64,000 bases of DNA from Gemmatimonas phototrophica (GTDB lineage: Bacteria > Gemmatimonadota > Gemmatimonadetes > Gemmatimonadales > Gemmatimonadaceae), in NCBI RefSeq assembly GCF_000695095.2, contig NZ_CP011454.1, forward strand, positions 2,294,001 to 2,358,000. The letters run 5' to 3'. The notes below the pieces were generated by a model. It was not told where the DNA came from, did not search any database, and worked only from the letters and a program-made list of their open reading frames with translations. Both the position numbers and the translations under genes were made by a program. Below, one piece after another: positions 43,311 to 53,230 of this stretch. Position 1 is the first letter of the stretch, and each line of letters begins with the position of its first letter.

Positions 43311-45074
43311 TTACTCCTCCGGGTGGCGGACATCGGCCACCCGCAGCTGAAGGCGTGAAACACCGCGGTACTCATCCCGCTCCAACTTGAAGGCCAGATC
43401 GAGCGACCTGGTCACGTCCAACTGGGCCGCGCGCGAGGCAAGCCCCCACCCAATCGCCTCCACCTCTCCATGACCGGCGTCTATCGCCAGCTTGAGGCCA
43501 TCGGCGCCCACCTTGCGCGGCGCCCGCGCAAGTCGAGCCCCGGTGGCCCGGAACAACGGGGCCGGATTACCAATACCGAACGGCTCAAAATGACGGACCA
43601 ACTTCTCCAGTGCTTCGCCCACCTGCTCCATTGGCACCTCCAGATCCACTCGTAACATCGGGACGAGGTCCTCAGCAGACAGGCGTGCACGTGCCACCTC
43701 GTCGAACCGCTCAACAAAGGCCGGGAGCTGTCGGGCGTCCATCGTCAGTCCGGCGGCGGCGCGGTGCCCCCCGTAGCGCTGGAACAGCGGGGCACATTCT
43801 CCCAGAGCGCTGTGCAAGTCAAAAGCACCGATGGAGCGCCCAGACCCCTTCCCGACCCCTTGCTCAACGGCCACCAGAACAGCCGGTCGTGCCGTCGCCT
43901 CCACGATTCGCGACGCGACAATCCCAATGACCCCGGCATGCCACCCCTGCTGGTGTAACACATGCGCATACCGATCGCGCATGTCCGGCTGTTCGACTTG
44001 CCGCATCGCCTGATCCAGCACGGCACGATCGAGTTCCTGCCGGGCCCGATTCAGTTCCTCCAGCTCGCGCGCGATGATATTCGCCTCCTCTTCCCGTTCG
44101 GCAAGCAACAGCTTGAGCCCCAGCTTGGCGTCGGCAATGCGACCAGCAGCATTCAGCCGAGGTGCCAGCACGAATCCCACCCGTCCGGCGGTGAGCGGCT
44201 TGCCTTCCAGTCCGGAGGAACGAATCAGTGCGCGCAATCCCGGATGCGTTGTTTCCGCCAGCAACTTGAGCCCATAGCGGACCAGTACGCGATTTTCCCC
44301 GCGCAACGGCGCGACGTCTGCAATCGTGGCCAACGCCACGAGATCCAGTTGACGATGGGCGAGGGCGGGCGATCCCCCCAAGGCGTCGCACAGCGCCAGC
44401 GACAGTTTGTACGCCACGCCGACCGCGGCCAGGTCTTTGTCCGCGGAGGCGCAGGACGGGTGCCGGGGATTGCAGATGGCGTACGCTGCGGGCAGCGTGT
44501 GCCCCGGCAGGTGGTGGTCGGTGACGATCACGTCCACCCCCGCAAGCATGAGCTCCTGCACCGGCTGCAACGCACTGGTGCCGCAGTCACAGGTAACGAC
44601 CAGCGTTGCCTGGGCCTGACGCGCCGCGGCCACGCCCGCCGCCCCGAGATCGTACCCATCGGTGAGACGATTGGGCACAAAGGGCACTACATGCTGCGCT
44701 CCGAGTCCGCGCAACACCCGGGTGAGCAACGCCGTTGACGACATGCCGTCAACATCGTAGTCGCCGTGGACGAAAATCACTTCCTGGCGTCGCACAGCAT
44801 CCGCGATTCGGGCAACAGCGCGCGGGGCGTCGTGCAACTGCGACGTAGGCTCCACATGCTCCAGCCGTGGCCGCAGGAACCGCTTGGCCGCCTCCGGCGT
44901 CTCGTAGCCCCGCGACGCCAGGAGCCGGCACACTTCGAGGGGGAGGAGCAGATCGCGTTGGAGGCCCTCCACGACGTGCGCTGACGGCAACGGCACAGGA
45001 ACCCAACGCGCCGCTGGGCGGAGCGCGGGAGAGGAGGAGCCGGCAGGCGCAGCAACGGTGGCGGGGGGAGTCAC
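43311..45074 (-). CDS. recJ: single-stranded-DNA exonuclease RecJ
   Basis: A 587-aa 5'-3' ssDNA exonuclease of the DHH family, used in RecF-pathway recombination and repair. Conserved metal motifs are VHGDYDVDGMSSTALL, VTCDCGTSA and VIVTDHHLPG; DHHA1 domain with GRSIGAFDLHSALGECAPLFQRYGGHRAAAGLTM; OB domain near the C-terminus. Start GTG at 45074, with GGTG-rich rather than AGG-rich upstream sequence; the N-terminal 40 residues are Pro/Ala-rich. A 79-nt gap separates it from the zinc-ribbon gene. Confidence 0.96.
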   Translation of the reverse strand: MTPPATVAAPAGSSSPALRPAARWVPVPLPSAHVVEGLQRDLLLPLEVCRLLASRGYETPEAAKRFLRPRLEHVEPTSQLHDAPRAVARIADAVRRQEVIFVHGDYDVDGMSSTALLTRVLRGLGAQHVVPFVPNRLTDGYDLGAAGVAAARQAQATLVVTCDCGTSALQPVQELMLAGVDVIVTDHHLPGHTLPAAYAICNPRHPSCASADKDLAAVGVAYKLSLALCDALGGSPALAHRQLDLVALATIADVAPLRGENRVLVRYGLKLLAETTHPGLRALIRSSGLEGKPLTAGRVGFVLAPRLNAAGRIADAKLGLKLLLAEREEEANIIARELEELNRARQELDRAVLDQAMRQVEQPDMRDRYAHVLHQQGWHAGVIGIVASRIVEATARPAVLVAVEQGVGKGSGRSIGAFDLHSALGECAPLFQRYGGHRAAAGLTMDARQLPAFVERFDEVARARLSAEDLVPMLRVDLEVPMEQVGEALEKLVRHFEPFGIGNPAPLFRATGARLARAPRKVGADGLKLAIDAGHGEVEAIGWGLASRAAQLDVTRSLDLAFKLERDEYRGVSRLQLRVADVRHPEE

Positions 45075-45153
45075 CTTGGCAATCTATGGCAGGTGCTGTT
45101 CAGAAGGCACCCAATGGCCCGCAGCCGCCCCGGCCTGCCGCAACGCGCCTGCC

Positions 45154-45867
45154 TTACGCCCCGCTCTGGTGAAACAGCAACACGCCGCACCCTTCGCAGG
45201 GCTCAATCACGGAGCCCGTCGAGAATGCCGGACGACGTTGCAGCGGAATGGCGGTGTCGCAGGCACTGCAATAAAAGTCCCGTAATTCGATCAGCGCCGC
45301 CGATTGACGCCGCGCGGCGATGCGATCGTACTTCGACAGCAAGCCGAGCCCCACGCCGGCGGCGGACAGCTGCCGCTTCACCCTGGCCGTCGCCAGCTCC
45401 GCATCGATTGCCGCAAGAGTGGCCTCCATCTCGGAGCGCGCAGCCCCCTGTTCATGACTGATTTGGGCCAGAACTTCGCGATGCGCGGCGAGTGCCGTGC
45501 GCAAATCACCAATGCGACGCGAAATGACCAGCGCTTCGCTCTCGCCGTCGGCCAGGGCGCGCTTGGTTGATTCGACCTGCGAGGCCGCGGCAGTGGCCTC
45601 ACGCAACTTTTCCGCGTTGTTCAACACACTGACGTACTTCTCGTGCAAGGTCCGCGTCTCCGCGAGCCGCGCCTCAAGTACACGCTGACGCGTCAACTCG
45701 CGCTCCAGTGATGCCTCGGTCCGCGCCACCTCCTCCACGGCCCGCTTCTGCGTGGCGTCCAACAAGGCCATCTTGGGCGCCAACGCCGATCGCCGTGCGT
45801 CGATTTCCCGAATCACCACGTCGTCGGCCTGGACCGCCAGTAACGCTTGCAGTTCTCTGTTTACCAC
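45154..45867 (-). CDS. coiled-coil protein with C-terminal zinc ribbon
   Basis: A 237-aa protein. Residues 15-175 form long antiparallel-type coiled helices rich in Glu, Ala and Arg. The C-terminus carries FYCSACDTAIPLQ and EPCEGCGVLLF, two CxxC pairs forming a zinc ribbon. It matches the layout of the HP0958/DUF164-type family, thought to bind nucleic acid; exact role unknown. 4 nt after dnaG. Confidence 0.85.
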   Translation of the reverse strand: MVNRELQALLAVQADDVVIREIDARRSALAPKMALLDATQKRAVEEVARTEASLERELTRQRVLEARLAETRTLHEKYVSVLNNAEKLREATAAASQVESTKRALADGESEALVISRRIGDLRTALAAHREVLAQISHEQGAARSEMEATLAAIDAELATARVKRQLSAAGVGLGLLSKYDRIAARRQSAALIELRDFYCSACDTAIPLQRRPAFSTGSVIEPCEGCGVLLFHQSGA

Positions 45868-45871
45868 TGTG

Positions 45872-47836
45872 TCATCCCTGTCCCCGTGACCTTCCGCGTG
45901 GTGACCGAATGGGCACCAGGCGACGAATCTCTGCTTCGAGCTCCAACCGTTCCCGCATCAACGCATCCTGCTCCTCACGCGTTGCCGTCCGCAACGCTTC
46001 GAGGATTTCGTTGATCCGCGTCTCCAGGACGCGCGCATCGAGCTTGCCGAGCGTGAGGCCGATGTCGGCCGCACCCGCTTCGTATCCACCGGCGTCGGTC
46101 AGCTCACGCAGCACGTTCAGCGTGTCAGACGACAGGCGCTCGGCAATCTGCTCGAGGTCGTCCTCCAGCGGCGCGTGCAACAACGTGTCAAACAGCTCCC
46201 GGTAGCGGGGCTCACGAAACGCGTCCGGCGGATGCCGTTCGGCAACGCGTTCGGCCACTCCGCGATCCACCAACATGGCCCGAACCAAAGCGCGCTCCAC
46301 CGGCTCATCACGGCGGGGACGCGGTGGCACGTTGGTGGCCTGCCACTCCGGTCCCTGCTTGTAACCCTTTTTGCGGCCTGGTGTCCACGGCTTCCGTTGT
46401 TCGGACGCCGGCGGTGGGAGAGGGGCTGGCTCGGCCTGCTCCCCGTACTCATCCATCGTGGGCGGAGGCCCATCAAAGGAGGGAGGTCCGTCTCCCGGAT
46501 GGTGCCCGCTGGTGGGTGCCCCACCACGCGCCGTCGTCCGACGAAGGCCGGACTCAGGCAATGCATCCGCTTCCGCCGACAAGGTGGCCTTGTCCACATG
46601 CGTGGCATCCGACAAACGCGCCAGGTACATGTCGCGCGTGAGAGCCTCACGCGCCGCACGAATGGTTGGCAGCAGCTTGTCGATCGCCGTGCGGCGATGA
46701 CGCAGGTCGGCAAACCACCCCCGCCGCTCGAGCAACTGGACCTGGCGATCGAACAGGTCAATCGCATTCCCCAATTGCGATTCCATGGCGGCCCGGCCAT
46801 GGGCCTGTACATACGTGTCAGGATCTTCGCCTTCGGGCAGCGACACCACATGCACGGTGGCTTTCGCGCGCAACAGCTCCAGCCCGGAACGGAAGGTGGC
46901 CTTCTGTCCGGCTTCGTCGCTGTCGTACAACAGGAACACGCTGCTCGTATAGCGCACCAGCAGTTGGGCCTGCTCCTCCGTCAACGCGGTGCCCAGCGGC
47001 GCAACCACCTCTTCTATCCCGGCCAACGACAGGCGAATAGCGTCGAGATAGCCTTCCACCACAATGGCCCGGGAGACCCGCCGCATGGCCTGCTTGGCTG
47101 TGTGCAAGCCGTAGAGGGTGCGCCGCTTCTGAAAGACCGACGATTCCGGGCTGTTGAGGTACTTGGGTTGGTCATCACCCATCGCGCGGCCTCCAAAGCC
47201 CACCGAGCGCCCCAACTCATCAAGAATGGGGAACATGATGCGGCCCCGAAATCGCACCCGCGGCTCCGGGTCACCTTCGCGCACCACGAGAATGCCTGCC
47301 TCGAGCTGACGGGCATCATCAACGCCCAGCGAGTGGAGATACCGCCGGAGCAGTTGTCCGTCGCGCGGCGCAAAGCCCAGCCCGAACTTCTGCCACGCAT
47401 GCGGATCCAGCGCGCGCGACGTGAGGTATTCGCGCGCCTGTCTGCCCACCTCATGATCGAGCAACTGCTGCTGAAACCACTCGGCAGCCGCAGCGAGTGC
47501 TTCAAAGTTTGGCGCGTTGGGATCCGGCGCCTGCTGACGGCGTGGCGCATCGATGACCTCGACGCCCACCTTTTCCCCAATCAGCTTGACGGCCGCCGGC
47601 CAGTCGAGCCCAAGACGCTTACGCACAAACGTGAAGACATCACCGCTTTCATGGCAGACGAAACAGTGATAACTGCCGTGCGCCGGTGAGACCGAGAAGT
47701 TGGCGTTCTTGCCCTGATGAAATGGACAGGGACCACGCCACGTCCCGCCGGATCGCTTGAGCGGCACGTACTCGCTGATGATCTCGACGATGTCCGCCGC
47801 GAGGCGTACACGTTCGACGGTTTCGTCAGCAATCAC
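45872..47836 (-). CDS. dnaG: DNA primase
   Basis: A 654-aa protein. CHC2 zinc finger near residues 37-62 (CPFHQG ... YHCFVC), then the primase core with RIMFPILDELGRSVGFGGRAMGD and KYLNSPESSVFQK, a Toprim domain with VVEGYLDAI and SVFLLYDSDEAGQKA, and a helicase-binding C-terminal helical domain. A long Pro/Gly-rich linker (about residues 425-510) separates core and C-domain. Together with rpsU upstream it recalls the rpsU-dnaG-rpoD macromolecular synthesis operon, with mutS2 inserted and no rpoD. Confidence 0.97.
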   Translation of the reverse strand: MIADETVERVRLAADIVEIISEYVPLKRSGGTWRGPCPFHQGKNANFSVSPAHGSYHCFVCHESGDVFTFVRKRLGLDWPAAVKLIGEKVGVEVIDAPRRQQAPDPNAPNFEALAAAAEWFQQQLLDHEVGRQAREYLTSRALDPHAWQKFGLGFAPRDGQLLRRYLHSLGVDDARQLEAGILVVREGDPEPRVRFRGRIMFPILDELGRSVGFGGRAMGDDQPKYLNSPESSVFQKRRTLYGLHTAKQAMRRVSRAIVVEGYLDAIRLSLAGIEEVVAPLGTALTEEQAQLLVRYTSSVFLLYDSDEAGQKATFRSGLELLRAKATVHVVSLPEGEDPDTYVQAHGRAAMESQLGNAIDLFDRQVQLLERRGWFADLRHRRTAIDKLLPTIRAAREALTRDMYLARLSDATHVDKATLSAEADALPESGLRRTTARGGAPTSGHHPGDGPPSFDGPPPTMDEYGEQAEPAPLPPPASEQRKPWTPGRKKGYKQGPEWQATNVPPRPRRDEPVERALVRAMLVDRGVAERVAERHPPDAFREPRYRELFDTLLHAPLEDDLEQIAERLSSDTLNVLRELTDAGGYEAGAADIGLTLGKLDARVLETRINEILEALRTATREEQDALMRERLELEAEIRRLVPIRSPRGRSRGQG

Positions 47837-47886
47837 GAGAGCACACGCTCACACGCACAGGGGCCCATAGGCTGAATCAACTGCCG

Positions 47887-50349
47887 TCAGCTCAGTTCTG
47901 CCACCGTCACACCGGCCCCACCTTCGTTCCAGGCGCCAAGCCGGAACCCCGTGACCCGTGTGTCCTTCTTCAGCATCTCCCCTACCCGTGCGCGCAACGC
48001 CCCCGTTCCCTTCCCGTGGATAATCCGCAACTCGCGCAGGTCATTCCGCACGGCCGCATCCAGCGCCTGCAGGACGAGGTCATCCATTTCGTCCACGCGC
48101 ATGCCACGCACATCCACCTCACGCACCGGCTCCACTTCGACCATGTCTCCAGACAGGGTCAGCTTGAACGCGGGGGGCGGTGCGGCCTTCGTTCGCGACA
48201 ATGATGCGAGCGGCACGGTGACCGTCAGCGAGCCCACCACCACCCGGACATCGTTGCCGCGCACCGACACGATGCGCCCCACCTTGTCACCCAGCGTGGA
48301 GACCAGCACGGTATCGCCTTCGGCCAATGGCGCCACGCGTGCTGGCGCGACGCCGGGTGTCCGTTGCGCGGTTGCGGGAGTCGTGTCCGTGGGCCTGCCT
48401 TGCTGCTTCTGAGTGACACGAGCGCGTTCCTTGGCGGCGCGCTGCTCGACGGCCTCCACGGCTTGCCCTTGCACGGCGGCGGCCTCTTCGACAGACCGTC
48501 TGGCGGCGCGCGCCGCCTCATCAAACGCGACCGATTGTTCAGCAGCGCGTGCCCGCACGTCGGCAATGGCACGCTCCACCTGCCCGCGCGCTTCCAGCAG
48601 ATACTTGCGCGCCTCCTGCCGAGCCACGCGCTCCGCATCACGCTCGCGTTCACGCACCTTGAGTTCGCGGTCGGTCACGGTAGCCACCCGCGACCGCATC
48701 TTCTCCTGCTCGCGATCCATGAGCTGTTCGCGCGTCGTCAACGCCGCCTCTCGGGCTTCGACGTCGGCGAGCAGGACCGCCATGTCCCGTTCCCCGTGTG
48801 GCAGGCGCTCTTCCGCCCGGGCAATGACCTCTTCCGACAGCTGCAAGCGTCGCGCGATACTCAAGCCATAGCTTCGGCCCGGAACGCCCTTGAGTAACCG
48901 ATACGTGGGCGCCAACTGCACGGCATCAAACTGCAGTGATGCATTCACGACACCGGGCACTTCAGTGGCCAGCAACTTGAGCTGACCGAGGTGCGTGGTG
49001 GAGAGCGTCAGTGTGCCGCGACGCGTGAGCGTTTCCAGAATGGACCCACCCAGCGCGGCGCCCTCGGCCGGATCCGTCCCCGAGCCCAGTTCGTCAATGA
49101 GTACCAGAGCATTGGCCGTGGCCGAGCGGAGAATCTCTCCGAGATTTTTGAGATGCGCACTGAACGTGGACAGACTCGCCTCGATGCTCTGCTCATCACC
49201 GACATCGGCGAACACGTCATCAAACACGGGCAGACAGCTGGTTGCCCCGACCGGCGCCGGCACCCCCGCCTGCGCCATCATGCACAGCAAGCCGATGGCC
49301 TTGAGCAGCACGGTCTTGCCGCCGGTGTTGGGACCGGAAACCAGCAGGGTGCGTTCGTCGGGAGCCAACGCCAAGTCAAAGGGCACGACCGTGGTCCCCT
49401 TGGCGAGCAGCAGCGGGTGACGGCCATCGACAATAGCCATGCCATTGGACGGTTCACCGAATGTCAGTGCGCCACAATTGGCCTCAAGGCTGTAGCGCGC
49501 GCGGGCGTACAGACTGTCGAGTGCCACCAAGGCATCGAAGGCACCGACAATGGCATCGTGATAGGGATGCAACTGCTCGGTGAGGGCACGCAGCACCCGC
49601 TCGACTTCCCGCTGTTCTTCCAGCTCGAGTTCGCGTACCCGATTGCCGAACTCCACGGCAGCGGGCGGTTCGACAAAAATGGTGGCGCCGGTTCCGGAAC
49701 TGTCGTGCACAATGCCGCCTACGTAGCCTTTGGCTTCGCGGCGCATTGGAATGACCCATCGCCCATTACGCATGGTCACGGACAGATCGCTGACCTGATG
49801 ATGGGACTCGAGCTTTCCCATCTCGCGCTCCAGCAAACGCACGAGTTCCCCTTCCGTCTGTCGCAATTCCTTGCGCACGCGACGCAGTGTGGGGGACGCA
49901 TCATCGCGTACGGTGCCATCCTCACTGATGGCCCGCGTAATGGCCTCTTCCTGCGCACGCAGGTCCACCAGCCCCTGTGCGTACGCCGCGAGGAACGCGA
50001 GCGTGATGGAGGGTCGGCGCGGGTCACGCAAGGCGTCGCGCATGCGCCGCGAGGAACGGAGCAACATGGCTCCCTGCAGCAGCTCCAGCGCGGTCCAGGT
50101 AAGCCCTTCGATGCGCAACCGCTTGAGCGGTTCGCCGAGCTCCGGGATGGGCTCTGTCGGCCAGCCGAGATCGCTCAGAATGAGCGAGCGCACCGCGTTG
50201 ACGCGGGCATGCTCTGCCTCAATCCACTCGCGATCGACCCGCGGCACGAGGGAGCGTACGGCGGCGGCCCCTGGGGCCGACGACGCCCGTCCGGCCACGT
50301 GGGCCAACAGGCGGGGAAACTCGAGAATGCCGAGCGCGTGCGCGTTCAT
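47887..50349 (-). CDS. mutS2: endonuclease MutS2
   Basis: An 820-aa MutS family protein. Clamp/lever helices up to about 300, ATPase domain with Walker A GPNTGGKTVLLKAIG and Walker B VLIDELGSGTDPAEGAALGG, then a long coiled coil (about 510-680) and a C-terminal Smr endonuclease domain (VREVDVRGMRVDEMDD, LRIIHGKGTGALR). It lacks the mismatch-recognition domain, as expected. MutS2 acts on branched recombination structures and, in some bacteria, on collided ribosomes. ATG at 50349 (MNAHALGILEFPRLL) is chosen; an in-frame TTG at 50373 is possible. Confidence 0.96.
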   Translation of the reverse strand: MNAHALGILEFPRLLAHVAGRASSAPGAAAVRSLVPRVDREWIEAEHARVNAVRSLILSDLGWPTEPIPELGEPLKRLRIEGLTWTALELLQGAMLLRSSRRMRDALRDPRRPSITLAFLAAYAQGLVDLRAQEEAITRAISEDGTVRDDASPTLRRVRKELRQTEGELVRLLEREMGKLESHHQVSDLSVTMRNGRWVIPMRREAKGYVGGIVHDSSGTGATIFVEPPAAVEFGNRVRELELEEQREVERVLRALTEQLHPYHDAIVGAFDALVALDSLYARARYSLEANCGALTFGEPSNGMAIVDGRHPLLLAKGTTVVPFDLALAPDERTLLVSGPNTGGKTVLLKAIGLLCMMAQAGVPAPVGATSCLPVFDDVFADVGDEQSIEASLSTFSAHLKNLGEILRSATANALVLIDELGSGTDPAEGAALGGSILETLTRRGTLTLSTTHLGQLKLLATEVPGVVNASLQFDAVQLAPTYRLLKGVPGRSYGLSIARRLQLSEEVIARAEERLPHGERDMAVLLADVEAREAALTTREQLMDREQEKMRSRVATVTDRELKVRERERDAERVARQEARKYLLEARGQVERAIADVRARAAEQSVAFDEAARAARRSVEEAAAVQGQAVEAVEQRAAKERARVTQKQQGRPTDTTPATAQRTPGVAPARVAPLAEGDTVLVSTLGDKVGRIVSVRGNDVRVVVGSLTVTVPLASLSRTKAAPPPAFKLTLSGDMVEVEPVREVDVRGMRVDEMDDLVLQALDAAVRNDLRELRIIHGKGTGALRARVGEMLKKDTRVTGFRLGAWNEGGAGVTVAELS

Positions 50350-50382
50350 GAAGTCCGGCTTGGTAGCCGGCAACCGCCGGCG

Positions 50383-50847
50383 TTACGCGCGCGCGAGCTC
50401 CTCGCGCGCAATGGCGTTGATCACGCTGCCGTCCACACGCCCCTTGAAGGCCGGCATGACGCGGGCCATGACGGCGCCGATGTTGGCAGCTCCTCCGGCG
50501 ATGGCGGATTGCACAGCCGCCCGGAGTTCGGCCGGATCCACCTGCGCGGGCAGGTACACTTCAAGCAGGACCACTTCCTGTTGTTCTTTGTCCTGCAGGT
50601 CGCTTCGCCCAGCCTTGGCATACATCTCAACCGACTCGCGGCGCTTCTTGATGCCTTTGCGAATCACGTCGATGACGTCGTCGTCGGTCAGCTCCCGACG
50701 CAGCTCAATTTCGCGATTCTTGACCTCTGACACGATCATGCCGAGGAGCATCACGCGATCCTTCTGCTGCTCCCGTCGGGCGGCCGCCTGATCACCCTGC
50801 AACCGCGCCAGCAGCGTATTGCCGCTGGCGTCCACGGGACTGCTCAC
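50383..50847 (-). CDS. yqeY: GatB/YqeY domain protein
   Basis: A 154-aa protein. Two helical bundles typical of Yqe[39 protein letters not shown], then [18 protein letters not shown] and [24 protein letters not shown]. The domain resembles the GatB tRNA-binding tail; a free-standing function is not settled. ATGA overlap with rpsU, a frequent neighbour. Confidence 0.93.
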   Translation of the reverse strand: MSSPVDASGNTLLARLQGDQAAARREQQKDRVMLLGMIVSEVKNREIELRRELTDDDVIDVIRKGIKKRRESVEMYAKAGRSDLQDKEQQEVVLLEVYLPAQVDPAELRAAVQSAIAGGAANIGAVMARVMPAFKGRVDGSVINAIAREELARA

Positions 50848-51032
50848 CCGTTCCGGGTGCGGCGATTCTTACGGACGGCCGCGTTCATCTTGCGCTTGCG
50901 GCGCTCCGACGGCTTTTCGTAATGACGATGCTTGCGCAGGTCGGAGAGGATACCGGCCTTTTCGCACTTCTTCTTGAAGCGCTTGAGCGCACGCTCGAAG
51001 TTTTCGTCCTCGTGGATAATGACTTCCGACAA
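50844..51032 (-). CDS. rpsU: 30S ribosomal protein S21, TTG start
   Basis: A 62-aa basic protein ([38 protein letters not shown]), the S21 consensus. The only start that restores the conserved N-terminus (read [10 protein letters not shown]) is TTG at 51032, with GAGG 6 nt upstream. First gene of the rpsU-to-rsmA array; leader of about 140 nt carries a 9-bp inverted repeat. Confidence 0.95.
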   Translation of the reverse strand: MSEVIIHEDENFERALKRFKKKCEKAGILSDLRKHRHYEKPSERRKRKMNAAVRKNRRTRNG

Positions 51033-51049
51033 ACTGAACCTCGGTTGTG

Positions 51050-51069
51050 TTCGCGATCAGGATCGCGAA
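51050..51069. repeat. perfect inverted repeat in the rpsU leader
   Basis: TTCGCGATC AG GATCGCGAA, 9-bp arms with a 2-nt centre, 18 nt upstream of the rpsU start. It is more likely a protein-binding palindrome than an RNA hairpin, as the 2-nt centre would force two pairs open. It lies about 105 nt downstream of the predicted transcription start. Confidence 0.55.
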
Positions 51070-51180
51070 ATGTGCTGGGGAATTAACGGAGAGCGAAAGG
51101 AGACCCCAAAGGCAGGCCATCCGACCTCACCGGACAGGTACGGAAAAACAAGACAAGGACCCATGGCGGGCCAGCCCATA

Positions 51181-51209
51181 ATGTTAGGCATCCCCACCCC
51201 ACCGGTCAA
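51181..51209 (-). promoter_or_regulatory. strong sigma70-like promoter of the rpsU array
   Basis: TTGACC (51209-51204), exactly 17 nt, TAACAT (51186-51181) on the minus strand, in the 232-nt gap between the HIT gene and rpsU. Confidence 0.68.
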
Positions 51210-51264
51210 GGACTCCGGTGCCAACTAATTGACGATCTGGTGGGCGTTTAGCCCCAGTGTGCCA

Positions 51265-51606
51265 TCACCCCGGGGGCCACGCCATGGAACGCCCCCCCAA
51301 CACATGCAGGTGGAGGTGGGGCACCGTCTGCCCGCCGTCGGCCCCAATATTGGTCACCACCCGGTATCCCCCCGCGACCAGCCCCTCCGCCGACGCGACG
51401 TCCGCCGCCAGCACCATCATGGCGCCCAGCTCGGCGGCATCGGTGGCCTCGGCCAACGACGTCACGTGCCGGCGGGGGATCACCAGAACATGCACCGGGG
51501 CCTTTGGATGCAGATCCCGGAACGCCAGCGCCTGCTCGTTGTGCGCCACGATGGTCGCGGGAGTGCTCCCCGCCACGATGCGGCAGAAGATACAGGATTC
51601 GTTCAT
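51265..51606 (-). CDS. HIT family protein (HinT-like)
   Basis: A 113-aa protein. CIFCRIVAG at the N-terminus and the histidine triad TVPHLHLHVLGGR near the end define a HIT nucleotide hydrolase, probably acting on adenosine phosphoramidates. Overlaps rsmE by 4 nt and ends its array. Confidence 0.94.
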   Translation of the reverse strand: MNESCIFCRIVAGSTPATIVAHNEQALAFRDLHPKAPVHVLVIPRRHVTSLAEATDAAELGAMMVLAADVASAEGLVAGGYRVVTNIGADGGQTVPHLHLHVLGGRSMAWPPG

Positions 51607-52400
51607 GCGCCCTCCGGCCGGTCGGCGGCAGGATCAAGGTGAGGAGCCCACTGCCGGCCAAAGGCGGTCCGGGCCATGGAAAGGGCCGCGATGGCGGCCG
51701 TCTCAAAGCGCAGAATGGTCGGCCCCAGGCTGACCCGCCGAAACCCGGCGCCTTCGAGCTGAGCCAGCTCATCCCGTTCGAGGCCGCCTTCGGGGCCGAC
51801 CGCGATGACCAGCGGTTGCCCGAGGACGGCGGCGTCCGGTCCCACCAGCGGCGCGCCGGCTGGGTCGAGCACCACCCGATCCCCAGGGGGGGCTGCGAGC
51901 ACGGCCCGTTCCAGATTGGCCTCGGGAAACGGCTGTGGCAGCCAGGCCCCTTCTGATTGTGCTAGTGCCCCTTCCATCCGCGCCCGGACCTTGGCCTGGA
52001 AACTCACCCCTTCTCCCCGAGGTGATACACTGCGCGACCGACGCCACAACACCGGTCGCCAGCTCGTCGCGCCCAACTCAGAGGCCTTTTCCGCCAACCA
52101 GAGCATGCGATCCCGGTCGGCCACCGGGACCAGCAGGTGGACCGGGGGCAACGGAAGGACCCGTTCCACCGCCGTGACCTCCACCTGCGCCTGTGACTTG
52201 GTCAGGAGGACCAGTTGTCCGGCGCCAATGCCTCCCTGCCCGTCCCGCAGCCCCACCACGGCTCCGGCGCCAAGCCGAAGCACGCGAATGTGCCGCACTG
52301 CGGCATCATCCAGCATGACGGTGCTACCGACGTCAAAGGACGCCGCCGTGACGAACTGCGGCCGACCAGCGGCTACGCCTTCGCGATCGACACCGACCAC
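51603..52400 (-). CDS. rsmE: 16S rRNA (uracil1498-N3)-methyltransferase
   Basis: A 265-aa SPOUT methyltransferase. N-terminal PUA-like domain (AAVRHIRVLRLGAGAVVGLRDG) and knotted SAM domain with LVIAVGPEGGLERDEL and VSLGPTILRFETAAIAAL. GTG at 52400 overlaps prmA by 28 nt; no closer start exists in frame, so the first residues are uncertain. prmA-rsmE adjacency is common. Confidence 0.94.
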   Translation of the reverse strand: MVGVDREGVAAGRPQFVTAASFDVGSTVMLDDAAVRHIRVLRLGAGAVVGLRDGQGGIGAGQLVLLTKSQAQVEVTAVERVLPLPPVHLLVPVADRDRMLWLAEKASELGATSWRPVLWRRSRSVSPRGEGVSFQAKVRARMEGALAQSEGAWLPQPFPEANLERAVLAAPPGDRVVLDPAGAPLVGPDAAVLGQPLVIAVGPEGGLERDELAQLEGAGFRRVSLGPTILRFETAAIAALSMARTAFGRQWAPHLDPAADRPEGA

Positions 52401-53230
52401 CAGATGTCCTCCGCGTCTTCTTCCAGAATCGTCCAGCCGTGCACCGACAGCACCTCGATCATCGTGGGACGCTCCTCGAGAAGGATGCCACTGAGAATCG
52501 CACTGCCGCCTTCGCGCAATGAGGCGCCGATGACCGGCATCAATTCGATGAGCACCGAGGAGATGATGTTGGCGAGGATGATGTCCACTGGAGCGACCAG
52601 CGGCAGCACGGCCCCGGCATCGGCCTCAAACACATGCACCTGCCCGGCCACCCCATTGCGCTGAACGTTCTGTTCGGCGTCGGGGATCGCATCGCCGTCC
52701 AACTCGATGGCATACACACGTGCCGCACCGAGCTTGGCCGCCGCAATCGCCAGCACCGCGCTGCCGGCTCCCAGGTCGGCGACGACCTGCCCAGCGGCAA
52801 GGCGATTGGGGAGCAGGCGGACCACGCCGCGGGTCGTGGGATGCTCGCCAGTCCCAAACGCCATTCCGGGCTCAATCACGATCGTGACGGCGGGATCCAT
52901 CCCCTCCGCCAACCAGGGCGGCGTCACGGTCAATGGTCCCAGCTGGTGGGAGGTAATGCGCGATTTCCACGCCTCACTCCAGTCGACGTCGGGAACCGGA
53001 GCGGTTTCAATCACCGCCTGCTCGTCGGCCTCGGTCACGATCCGATGAACGGCCTCCAGATCAGTACCCGGGGGAAAGTGCGTCACCAACGAGGTGCCGT
53101 CCTCGTGTACCCCTTGTGCCCCGGCCTCGAACAACGCGGCCATACACGCCTCGCGAGCACCGCTCGCGCGGTCTGGCCGCACCCGCACACTGATCCACTT
53201 CTCCGTGGGGCCCCGCAAGGAATCAGGCAC
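52373..53230 (-). CDS. prmA: ribosomal protein L11 methyltransferase
   Basis: A 285-aa protein. N-terminal substrate-recognition domain ([23 protein letters not shown]), then a methyltransferase domain with [40 protein letters not shown] and [15 protein letters not shown] (NxxxxxL/I pattern of PrmA). Overlaps dnaJ by 8 nt. Confidence 0.95.
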   Translation of the reverse strand: MPDSLRGPTEKWISVRVRPDRASGAREACMAALFEAGAQGVHEDGTSLVTHFPPGTDLEAVHRIVTEADEQAVIETAPVPDVDWSEAWKSRITSHQLGPLTVTPPWLAEGMDPAVTIVIEPGMAFGTGEHPTTRGVVRLLPNRLAAGQVVADLGAGSAVLAIAAAKLGAARVYAIELDGDAIPDAEQNVQRNGVAGQVHVFEADAGAVLPLVAPVDIILANIISSVLIELMPVIGASLREGGSAILSGILLEERPTMIEVLSVHGWTILEEDAEDIWWSVSIAKA

